A program made the position numbers and the translations under genes. From positions 1 through 64,000 of the forward strand of contig NZ_JABGCH010000008.1 in the NCBI RefSeq assembly GCF_019799945.1: a stretch of 64,000 nt of DNA. Reading direction: 5' to 3'. Position 1 is the stretch's first letter, and each line of letters begins with the position of its first letter. This stretch comes from Modestobacter marinus. GTDB lineage: Bacteria; Actinomycetota; Actinomycetes; Mycobacteriales; Geodermatophilaceae. The notes beneath the pieces were generated by a model. The model had not been told where the DNA came from. It made no database searches and saw only the letters and a list, made by a program, of their open reading frames with translations. Shown here piece by piece: positions 43,473 to 52,255 of the stretch.

Positions 43473-44906
43473 CTAGCAGACGGCGGTGTTGTCGCGCTCG
43501 TCCGACTCGGCGAACTGACTTGCCGAGTCGACCATGATCCGGATTTCGCTCGGCTGAGGCCCCTCATATTTGTCGGAGACGTGAAGGGTGCCCGCGGCCG
43601 TGTCCACATTGGATGACGTCCACTGCAGACCGTCCACGGCCACGCTGGCGGTGACCGTGGGCGGGTCGGACGCCCCTTCCCAAGAGAGCGGCACGTCGAT
43701 GGTAAGAAGCCCTGCCACCTCGCCCGTGTCCGGGTCCGGATCACCACCCGAGACAAAGCATTTTGCCTTGCCGACCGCGAGGTTCGATGACGAGCTGTCT
43801 TGGCCTTCTGCGACGAGCGGGACCTTCGTCGCGGGACCTCTGAAGTTTTGGTGGATTACCAGGCGGGTCGACACGGATTCCTGCGGTCCCCCATCAGCGA
43901 AAGCGAGCGTGATAAAGCACGAGTCGCGCTGTGTGAGCTGTGCGTTCTCACAGCCGCTCGCCTGCAAGGTCGTCGCGCGTTCATCTTCGAGCTCGAGGCC
44001 CGTGATGGCGAGCAATCCCGTACCGATGCTGGTGACGGTCACGCCGTTGCACGCCCCCGACTCGTCGCACGTGATGGAACCGGGCGACACACGGATGCCG
44101 AGCTCACCTTCCCACATTTCGATGGCGTCGGTCGGGTCGGCCGGGTCGGCCGCGACGAGCGGGACCTTCGTCGCGGGACCCTTGAAGTTTTGGTGGATCA
44201 CCAGGTGGGTCGGCACGGATTTCGGCGGTTTCCCATCAGCGAAGGCGAGTGTGATAATACACTTGCCGCCCTGTGTGAGCTGTGCGTTGTCACAGCCGCT
44301 CGCCTGCAAGGTCGTCGCGCCTTCATCTTCGAGCTCGAGGCCCGTGATGGCGAGCAATCCCGTACCGATGCTGGTGACGGTCACGCCGTTGCACGCCCCC
44401 GACTCGTCGCACGTGATGGAACCGGGCGACACACGGATGCCGAGCTCACCTTCCCACATTTCGATGGCGTCGGTCGGGTCTTCGGCCGGGGCATCGGCCG
44501 GGGCGTCGCCCCCGCCAGCCAGCCCCACTATGACCTGTTGTGGGGTTGGAACGACGGGCTCCGTATCGGAGACGTTCGCGAAGACCAGCCAGCCACTGTA
44601 GGAGAGGATCAGCGCCAGGACCGTCATCAGCGTCGCGGCCGCGACCCGGACGTGCTGCCACCGGCCGGCCACGGCAATGAAGGGTGGGAGCGCGGCACCT
44701 ACCGCCAAGCCGATCAGTTTGCCGGTCGCAGAGACGTCGAGCCGGTCCAGGACACCGGTGGCGACAGCACTGCACACCGCGCCGAGCACGGCGAGCGTCA
44801 GCTCGAAGCGTGGGCTCGCCCGCCCGGTGGACCCGGTCGATCCGAGGAACCCTCCGCGCTGTGGCACTTCGGCCGATGGCGGCTCTTCAACACCCATGGT
44901 GGTCAT
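43473..44906 (-). CDS. Membrane protein with two duplicated ASH-like Ig domains
   Basis: A 477-residue protein. Residues about 35-110 hold two to three membrane helices (LTLAVLGAVCSAVATGVL; VAAATLMTVLALILSYSG). The outer part has two nearly identical 114-residue domains (each IRVSPGSITCDESGACNG ... ITGLELEDE ... THLVIHQNFKGPA) resembling choice-of-anchor-D/ASH Ig-like domains, each with four Cys. A C-terminal CARDB-like domain ends AESDERDNTAVC. The duplication is visible at DNA level. It lies at the left of the TIR/STAND island. The role is unknown; surface adhesion or sensing is possible. Confidence 0.75.
   Translation of the reverse strand: MTTMGVEEPPSAEVPQRGGFLGSTGSTGRASPRFELTLAVLGAVCSAVATGVLDRLDVSATGKLIGLAVGAALPPFIAVAGRWQHVRVAAATLMTVLALILSYSGWLVFANVSDTEPVVPTPQQVIVGLAGGGDAPADAPAEDPTDAIEMWEGELGIRVSPGSITCDESGACNGVTVTSIGTGLLAITGLELEDEGATTLQASGCDNAQLTQGGKCIITLAFADGKPPKSVPTHLVIHQNFKGPATKVPLVAADPADPTDAIEMWEGELGIRVSPGSITCDESGACNGVTVTSIGTGLLAITGLELEDERATTLQASGCENAQLTQRDSCFITLAFADGGPQESVSTRLVIHQNFRGPATKVPLVAEGQDSSSSNLAVGKAKCFVSGGDPDPDTGEVAGLLTIDVPLSWEGASDPPTVTASVAVDGLQWTSSNVDTAAGTLHVSDKYEGPQPSEIRIMVDSASQFAESDERDNTAVC
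43811..44482. repeat. Tandem 342-bp duplication
   Basis: Copies at 43811-44152 and 44153-44482 are almost identical, with an exact offset of 342 bases (114 codons) at all landmarks checked. The frame is kept. It doubles the Ig-like domain of the membrane protein. Confidence 0.85.
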
Positions 44907-45115
44907 CCGGTGCTCCCTCGGGTCAGGGTCCGGGCGGACGCCCGATCAGCTGGACCGAGAGTCGGCGCGGTGGCCGCCTGCCACGAGGACACCAAGGGCT
45001 GGAAATACCTCACCCAGGTGTCGGTCCGAGCCCGGCAGGGAGCCACCTCGCCATCTCATCCGTCCGGACGGGTCGCCACCGCGCGCGAGCGAGCTGGTCC
45101 ATCTACCGTCGGCCC

Positions 45116-45268
45116 ATGGTCAAGGCCATCTCGACGAGCTTCGGCGCCCCTCCGCTCAACGAGACCGTCGTCACTCGTCAACTCCTCGAGGAACTGGTCG
45201 TGCAGCAACGCGAGACCAACCGGCTGCTCGCCGAGCTGGTCAAGGCGAACCGGGACAAGGACGCCTGA
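45116..45268 (+). CDS. 50-residue coiled-coil protein
   Basis: A short ORF starting at an ATG at 45116: VKAISTSFGAPPLNETVV, then a strongly amphipathic helix QLLEELVVQQRETNRLLAELV that could form a coiled coil. No clear ribosome site. It lies between the duplicated membrane protein and the FAD oxidase relic. Confidence 0.4.
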   Translation: MVKAISTSFGAPPLNETVVTRQLLEELVVQQRETNRLLAELVKANRDKDA

Positions 45269-45317
45269 CAGACGACGAGGGTGATCACCCTCGATGCACC
45301 GCCGCCCAGCAAGCCGC

Positions 45318-46146
45318 TCAGCCGCTGCGCTCGGTCACCGAGGCCTCCGTGGTGCCGCGCGGGGAGGGGACGTCGGCCCCGGCCGGCTCCGGTGCGATGT
45401 TGACGGTGGAACGGAACACGTTCTCGGGGTCCCACTCCGCCTTGAGGGCAGCCAGCCGCCGGTACTTCTGCTCGCCGTAGGAGGTGCGCACGCGCGCGGC
45501 GTCCGTGTCGTACTCGACGTTGACGTAGGCGCCGTCGTCAGGTGCGTACGGCCGCAGGGTCGTCCAGAGGTCGCGCGCCCATTGCCGGTCGGCGGCCAGG
45601 GTCTCCGCGTCCGTGGTGACCGCCTCCATGCTCACCGCCCAGCGGCGGCTCCGCGGCGGGCCGAAGGAGGTGGCGTCGTCGGGGACGTCCCGGACCCTGC
45701 CGCGCAGCGGGAACATCGGCAGCAGGGACAGTGGGCTGGTCTTGCGGGGCAGCCAGCTGACGAGGACGTCGATCGCCTCGTCCGGGAGCTCGTCGAAGTT
45801 GAGGGACTCGTCGTAGGCGTGGGCTTCCCACGGCGAGCCCGCGTCGAGCATCTGCTGCAGGGCGACGTACGGGATCGCGGCGACCAGCTCGAAGGCCGGA
45901 CCGCGGCTGCGCAGCGGCTCGACGGCGGCCGCGTGCTCCTCGGAACTGCCCCAGCTCACGACCAGGATGGCGAACCCGGGGGTGCCCTGGAGCTCGGGGG
46001 GGTACGCACGGCTCGGGCGGTGCGGATATCCCCGCGATCAGCGCGCCCATCTGCGGCGTCAGCTCGAAGAAGTAGTCGCGGGCGAACCGCAGCGGATCGG
46101 CCGCGTCCTCCGGGCGCCAGAAGAACAGCCCGAGGTCGACCATCGG
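45318..46146 (-). pseudogene. 3' fragment of an FAD-linked (BBE-type) oxidoreductase
   Basis: Two frames together spell the C-terminal half of a berberine-bridge/FAD-linked oxidase: VDLGLFFWRPEDAADPLRFA, then FAILVVSWGSSEEH to AYVNVEYDTDAARVRTSYG and the BBE ending RLAALKAEWDPENVF. The frame change lies at a run of seven G (about 45995-46001). The N-terminal FAD-binding part is missing. The fragment begins exactly where a WD40 relic starts on the other strand, marking a rearrangement junction. Confidence 0.75.
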
Positions 46147-47743
46147 GACCGTCCGGCTCTGGGACGTCGCCGAGGGACGGCAGCGCGGCGAGCCTCTCGC
46201 CGGCCACACCGGCGAGGTCTACGACGTGGCGTTCAGCCCGGACGGCCGTCTCCTGGTGTCGGTGAGCGCCGACACCACCGCCCGGTTCTGGGATGTCACC
46301 AGCGGCCGCCCGGACGGCGCCCCGCTCGTCGGGCACGCCGACGATGTCCAGGCTGTCGCGTTCAGCGCTGACGGTCGCCGGCTGGCCACGGCGAGCTGGG
46401 ACCAGACCGTCCGGCTCTGGGATCCGATCACGCACCAACCGAACGGTCCGCCGCTGGACGGCTACGAACACGCCGTGCGCGGCGTGACCTTCAGCCCGGA
46501 CGGCACACTGCTGGCAACGGCGGACGCCGATGACGCGGTGCGGCTGTGGAGCGTGGACACCGGCCGGCCGCTCGGTCTCGATCTCCGAGGCCACACTGAC
46601 GAGGTCGAGGGCCTCGTGTCCAGTCCCGACGGGCGCACCCTCGCCAGCGCGGGCTGGGACCGCACGGTCCGGCTGTGGGACGTGGTCGAGACCATCACGG
46701 TCAGCCGCCCGCTCGTCGGGCACACCGACGCCGTCGAGGACGTGGCCTTCAGCCTGGACGGCCGCCTGCTGGCCACGGCCGGTAAGGACGCTACCGCCCG
46801 GCTGTGGGAGGTCTCGTCGGGCCGGCCGTACGACGTCCCGGTGCTCGACCACCCCGCGGCCGTCAACGGTGTCGCGTTCGGACGGAACTCCCGGCTCCTC
46901 GCCACCGCCGGTGCGGATGGAGCCCTCCGGGTGTGGGACGCCGAGACCGGCAGACCTACCGGTGTGCTGGATGGACATGTGGGCGAGGTGACCGCGGTGG
47001 ACGTCAGCCGGGACGGCCGGCAGCTGCTCTCGGCCGGCGTCGACGGCACAGTGCGGCTGTGGGATGCGGCGTCAGGCCGGCAGTTGATGGAGTTCACCGG
47101 GAACGCCGAGGAGGTCTACGGAGTGGCGTTCGCCCCGGACGGCGCGTCGGTCGCCTCCGCAGGGAAGGACGGAACCGTCCGGGTCTGGGACGTGGCGAGA
47201 GGTCGGCAGGACGGGCCCGCCGCTCACCGGCCACACGAACGCCGTGTGGGACGTCGCGTTCAGCCCGGACGGGAGACAGCTCGCCTCGGCCAGCGCCGAT
47301 GGGACCGTGCTGCGGTGGGACCTCCCCGCCCGCCGTCCGCACGGGGGGCCGTTGACCGGCGCGACCGGCGAGGTCTACGGCGTGGCGTTCAGCCGGGACG
47401 GGCGGTTCCTCGCCGCATCGATCGGGGACCCCGCGATCCGGCTCTGCGACAGCGCGGACGGCTCGTCCGGCGCTCGCGTGCTGACCGGCCACTCCGACCA
47501 GGTCCTCGGAGTGGCGATCAGCCCCGACGGCCGGCAGCTCGCCAGCGCGAGCCTCACGGGACGGCACGCTTGTGGGACCGGGAGTTCGACTCGTGGCTGA
47601 TAGCGGGCTGCTCGCTGCTCAACCGCAACATGTCGATCCAGGAGTGGCACCAGGTGCTGCCCGGACTTCCGTACGAACGGACCTGCCCGGAGCTCCCGGC
47701 CGGACCGGCGGCTCCTGGAGACGCACCGGCCGCCCGCTACTAG
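46147..47743 (+). pseudogene. WD40 relic of an nSTAND1-WD40 gene
   Basis: The sequence begins mid-repeat with GTVRLWDVAEG and contains about a dozen WD40 repeats. It ends with the tail AGCSLLNRNMSIQEW and YERTCPELP, homologous to the tail of the protein at 184-3819. The NTPase half is absent. One extra C near 47215 (GGGCCCGCCG) and one missing base near 47556 (CTCACGGG) put about 115 codons out of frame, then restore it. A start at 46226 would give a 505-residue product with a garbled middle, so function is unlikely. Confidence 0.8.
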
Positions 47744-47814
47744 GCACCTCCCGTCTGCGCGTCGCAGGGTCGGGCTGATGGACCGACCCGAGCCCAACGC
47801 GGAAGCATGGCGCC

Positions 47815-48279
47815 ATGACGGGTCCCGAGGACACCGGGTCACGCGCCGACCCCGGCTTGGACCATCCGGCCTGGGCGCGGCTGGTCGACCAGCTCGACTG
47901 GTACGACCGGAAGAGCACCGCCGCTCAGCGGGCGTTCCTCCGGCTGAAGGTCGTGGAGATCGTCGTCGCGGCAGCCATCCCGGTGGTGGCCGGGGTGGGC
48001 GGACCGGCGTTGCTCACGGCCGCGCTGGGAGCGACCGTCGTCATCCTGGAGTCCGTTCAGCACCTGTTCCAGTGGCAGACGAACTGGGTGCTGTACCGGT
48101 CGACCGCCGAGGCGCTGAAGCACGAGAAGTTCCTGTTCCTGTCCGGCGCCGGGCCCTATGCGACCGGGGACCGGCAGCGTGTGCTCGCGGAGCGGCTGGA
48201 GGGCCTCATCTCCCAGGAGCACGCGAAGTGGACGCAGGGCCGCGAACTGGCTGACCGAGAGCGCCCACCGGCGGGCTGA
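47815..48279 (+). CDS. SLATT-domain membrane protein (DUF4231-like)
   Basis: A 154-residue protein with the SLATT/DUF4231 pattern: WYDRKSTAAQRAFLRLKVVEI, two adjacent membrane helices (IVVAAAIPVVAGVGG and LLTAALGATVVILESVQ), then the conserved WVLYRSTAEALKHEKFLFLSGAGPYA. SLATT domains are predicted pore-forming effectors in conflict systems, often beside nucleotide-signal or TIR proteins. It lies 150 bases before the TIR-nSTAND1-WD40 gene on the same strand, so an operon is likely. Confidence 0.87.
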   Translation: MTGPEDTGSRADPGLDHPAWARLVDQLDWYDRKSTAAQRAFLRLKVVEIVVAAAIPVVAGVGGPALLTAALGATVVILESVQHLFQWQTNWVLYRSTAEALKHEKFLFLSGAGPYATGDRQRVLAERLEGLISQEHAKWTQGRELADRERPPAG

Positions 48280-48430
48280 CCACAGGGCCGTATCACGGGC
48301 GCTCGTCCGGGCCTCTGTTGAAGACCGATCCGGACACGGAAGCCCCGGCGGCGGGGCGCGCTCGGCGTCGACGGTCCGTGGTGAACCCGCGACGCTGAAC
48401 CGGCACGGAACACGCCCCTGGGGGTGGCTC

Positions 48431-51400
48431 ATGGCCAGGGTCTTCGTCAGCCACTCCGGCGAGGACACTGCCCTGGCCGGCGAGGTGCACCGATGGCTGA
48501 TCGACGACGGCCACGACGTGTTCCTCGATCAGGACCTCGACGGCGGCATCCGTGTCGGAGAGGAGTGGGAGAGGCGGCTGCACGAGCGGCTGCGCTGGGC
48601 CGACGCCGTGGTCTGCGTGCTGACCTCGGCCTACCTGGAGTCGGTGTGGTGCTCCGCCGAGGTGGCGATCGCCCACTCGCGGGGCAGCCGGGTTCTGCCC
48701 GTCCGAGCCGAACCCGAGGTGAGCCACCCGCTGGTGAAGTCCCTCCAGCACGTGGACATGACCAAGGACCCGGCCACCGCCCGGGCGAAGCTAGCCGCAG
48801 AGCTGCTGCGGGTGGACGCCGCGGGCGGGTCCGGCTGGCTCGACGACCGCTCGCCGTTCCCGGGCCTGCGCCCGCTGGACACCGACGAGCACTCGGTGTT
48901 CTTCGGCCGCGCCCGGGAGATCGACGAGTTGGCCACGCTGCTGCGCTCGCCGGCGGAGCGAGCCGATCCGGCGATGCTGGCCGTCGTTGGCCCGTCCGGC
49001 TGCGGCAAATCCTCGCTGGTGCGGGCCGGGCTGCTGCCGGTGATGGCCGCGGAGGCGGAGTGGTGGATATTACCGGCGATCCTGCCGGGCACCGAACCGA
49101 CCGCGGCGCTGGCCCGCGAGCTGGCCGCGTCGGCCAAACAGCTCGGCCTGTGCTGGACCGCTACCGACGTGCGCCGCCGGCTCGACGACGGCGGGGTCGG
49201 CGGGCTGGTCGACGACCTGCTGCTCGCCGTGCCCGGTCGCCGCCGCCGGCACCTGCTGATCATGGTGGACCAGTTCGAGGAGCTGCTGACCCAGACCGGG
49301 TGTGAGGAGCGGTCCCGGTTCACCGAGCTGCTGCGCGACGCCCTCGCCGGGCCGGTGCAGGTGATCGCCACGCTGCGCCCGGAGTTCCTCGATCAAGTGC
49401 TGGCCAGCCCGGAACTGTCCGTCCTCCCGGCCCGCACGCACGCGCTGCGGCCGCTGCGACCCGAGGCGCTGCGCGCGGTCATCGAGGGCCCGGCCGACCG
49501 GGCCGGCATCGCCATCGACGCCGACCTGGTGACCCGGCTGGTCACCGACACCGGCGGCGGCGAGGCCCTGCCCCTGCTGGCCTACACCCTGGCCCAGCTC
49601 ACCAAGGGCGTCGCCCGCGGCGGCCGGCTATCCACCGCGCGGTACGAGCAACTCGGCGAGGTGCACGGAGTGCTGGCCGGGCAGGCCGACGCGGCACTCG
49701 CCGACGCCGTCACCGCAGGGGGGCGCAACCCCGACCAGGTGATCCGGGAGCTGCTGCGACTGGTCACCGTCGACGAACAAGACCGCCCCACCCGGTGGCG
49801 CATCCGCCGCGACGAGCTCCCCGAACAGGTGCGCACCGAGCTGCAGCCGTTCGTCGACCGCCGGCTGCTCACCACCGACACGGACAATGACCGCGTCGTC
49901 CTCGGCGTCGCCCACGAAGCCTTCCTTTCCGCGTGGCCACCGCTGGGCCAGGCGATTACCGCCTCCGCTACGGCGCTGCGCGCCCGCCGCGAGATCGAGC
50001 GAGCCGCCGAACATTGGGCCGAGCAAGGGCAGCCGTCGGCGCGGCTGTGGGAACGGGGGCACCTGGCCGCCGCGCTATCCGACACCGGTGCCCGGCTTCA
50101 GACCGTCCGCACATCGCACGGAACGGCGCCCGCCGCGGAGGTGCCTGCTCCAAGGCGAGGATGGGCGAGCCGGTGGCCACGCCCCCGCCGGAACCTGGTT
50201 GCCGACCGCGTCGAGCTCAGCGCCCACGCTCGGGACTTCCTGCGGGCCAGCATCCGCCGCGACCGGCGCCGCCGCGGCAGAGCCGTCACCATCCTGTCGT
50301 CGCTCTTGGTCCTCGCTCTGGGCCTCGCCGCCTTCGCGTTCGACCAGCAACGCACCGCGGAGGACCAGAGGCGTGTCGCCGAGGAGCGCCAACTCCTCGC
50401 CACCGCCCGCCAGCTTCTGGCCCAGGCCGAAGTTCGTCTCGACCAAGACCCACGCACGGCGCTGCGGTTCAACGAAGCCGCCGTTCACCTTCATGACAGT
50501 CCTGAGACCCGATCTGCCTTGGTGAACAACGTGCTCACGACGCCGTATGCGGGGGCCCTGGCCGGTCACACCCGCGAGGTGTGGTCGGTGGCCTTCGCCC
50601 CCGACGGGCACATCCTGGCCTCCGCCGGCTTCGACGGCACGGTGCGGCTGTGGAACCTCACCGATCCGGCCGCCCCCACCCCGCTGGGCGCCCCGCTGAC
50701 CGGCCACGGCAGCCAAGTCATGTCGGTGGCCTTCGCCCCCGACGGGCACATCCTGGCCTCCGCCGGCATCGACGGCACGGTGCGGCTGTGGAACCTCGCC
50801 GATCCGGCCGCCCCCACCCTCCTGAGGTCCCCGCTCACCGGGCACAGCGGCGGGGCCTTGTCGGTGGCCTTCGCCCCCGACGGGCACATCCTGGCCTCCG
50901 CCGGCATCGACGGCACGGTGCGGCTGTGGAACCTCGCCGATCCGGCCGCCCCCACCCTCCTGAGGTCCCCGCTCACCGGGCACAGCGGCGGGGCCTTGTC
51001 GGTGGCCTTCGCCCCCGACGGGCACATCCTGGCCTCCGCCGGCATCGACGGCACGGTGCGGCTGTGGAACCTCGCCGATCCGGCCGCCCCCACCCCGCTG
51101 GCTCCCCGCTCACCGGCCACAGCGGCGGAGCCTTGTCGGTGGCCTTCACCCCCGACGGGAACATCCTGGCCTCCGCCGGCCGCGACCGCACGGTGCGGCT
51201 GTGGAACCTCACCGATCCGGCCGCCCCCACCCCGCTGGCTCCCCGCTCACCGGCCACAGCGGCGGAGCCTTGTCGGTGGCCTTCACCCCCGACGGGAACA
51301 TCCTGGCCTCCGCCGGCCGCGACCGCACGGTGCGGCTGTGGAACCTCACCGATCCGGCCGCCCCCACCCCGCTGGGGTCCCCGCTGACCGGCCACGGGGG

Positions 51401-51890
51401 TCCAGTCTTCTCGGTGGCCTTCGCCCCCGACGGAAGCACCCTGGCCTCCGCCGGCTTCGACGGCACGGTGCGGCTGTGGAACCTCGCCGATCCGGCCGCC
51501 CCCACCCTCCTGAGGTCCCCGCTGACCGGCCACACCGCCGGGTTCTTATCGGTGGCCTTCGCCCCCGACGGGCACATCCTGGCCTCCGCCGGCGATGACG
51601 GCACAGTGCGGCTGTGGAACCTCACCGATCCGGCCGCCCCCACCCCGGCTGGCTCCCCGCTGACCGGCCCCACCGACGGGGTCAGCGGGGTGGCCTTCGC
51701 CCCCGACGGGCACACCCTGGCCTCCGCCGGCTTCGACGGCACGGTGCGGCTGTGGAACCTCACCGATCTTCTAGAACTTCGAGATCACGCCATGGTGACG
51801 GCTTGCTCCATCACCGGCGGCGGCCTCAGCCGCGACGAGTGGGGCGACTATGTCTCCGGCTTTGAGTACGTCGACGTGTGCAAGGGGTGA
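48431..51890 (+). pseudogene. TIR-nSTAND1-WD40 gene with two frameshifts in the repeats
   Basis: Intact frame would give about 1150 residues. TIR domain residues 1-140: RVFVSHSGEDTALAGEV, with WCSAE (E77), the NADase glutamate position. nSTAND1: VVGPSGCGKSS (K193), Walker B IMVDQFEELL. One membrane helix lies near residues 620-637 (ILSSLLVLALGLAAFAF). Nine WD40 repeats of 46 residues follow, very similar at DNA level. Two successive units (landmarks 51097 and 51234, 137 bases apart) each lack one G in CTGGCTCCCCG, so the frame shifts twice. The downstream frame keeps intact repeats to the tail LSRDEWGDYVSGFEYVDVCKG. TIR and NTPase would be translated, with a premature change in the propeller. 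Error, decay or phase switching are all possible. Confidence 0.82.
50563..51768 (+). repeat. Tandem 138-bp WD40-coding repeats
   Basis: Nine units, each encoding HT..VWSVAFAPDG and VRLWNLTDPAAPTP-type blades. Units 2-4 and 5-6 are nearly identical at DNA level. Units 5 and 6 begin with a one-base deletion, making that period 137. This indicates recent unequal crossing-over or conversion. Confidence 0.85.
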
Positions 51891-52255
51891 TGGTGCTGCG
51901 GGGGTCGCCGACGTCGTCGCCAAACGGCCGTCAGCATGACGTCGTCGCAAGTGTTGCCGAGGCGTAGAACCGACGAGCAGTGGCGGACAACCGGGGGGTA
52001 CCCCCTGCCCCGTCCCTCTACATGACCGTCCGTGAGGTGAGCAATCGGCGCGCCAGGTTCAGAAGTTTGAGCACTCAACCACTGGCGTCCGTAGTCGTTC
52101 CCCGCTGAGGGACACTCCCTTACGGCGGCGGTGTGATGGTGCGCCGCATGGACTGAGACACGTGGAGACGCCATCGCCTCGGTCCGGGATCCTCCCCCGG
52201 GGGGCGGGTCGCGGGAAGACGTCAAGGTTTCGGTTCCAGGTGATGGATAGGACGT
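51891..52255. other. Gap between convergent TIR genes
   Basis: About 365 bases. Open frames here lack family features and ribosome sites; base composition is slightly less GC-rich. No strong terminator seen. Confidence 0.45.

Noticed and set aside
50563-51768. CRISPR-like array because of regular repeats
   Set aside because: The 138-bp units are in-frame WD40 blades with no spacers.
51848-52225. 125-codon frame between the convergent TIR genes
   Set aside because: Poor codon bias, no ribosome site, and it overlaps the end of the WD40 gene.
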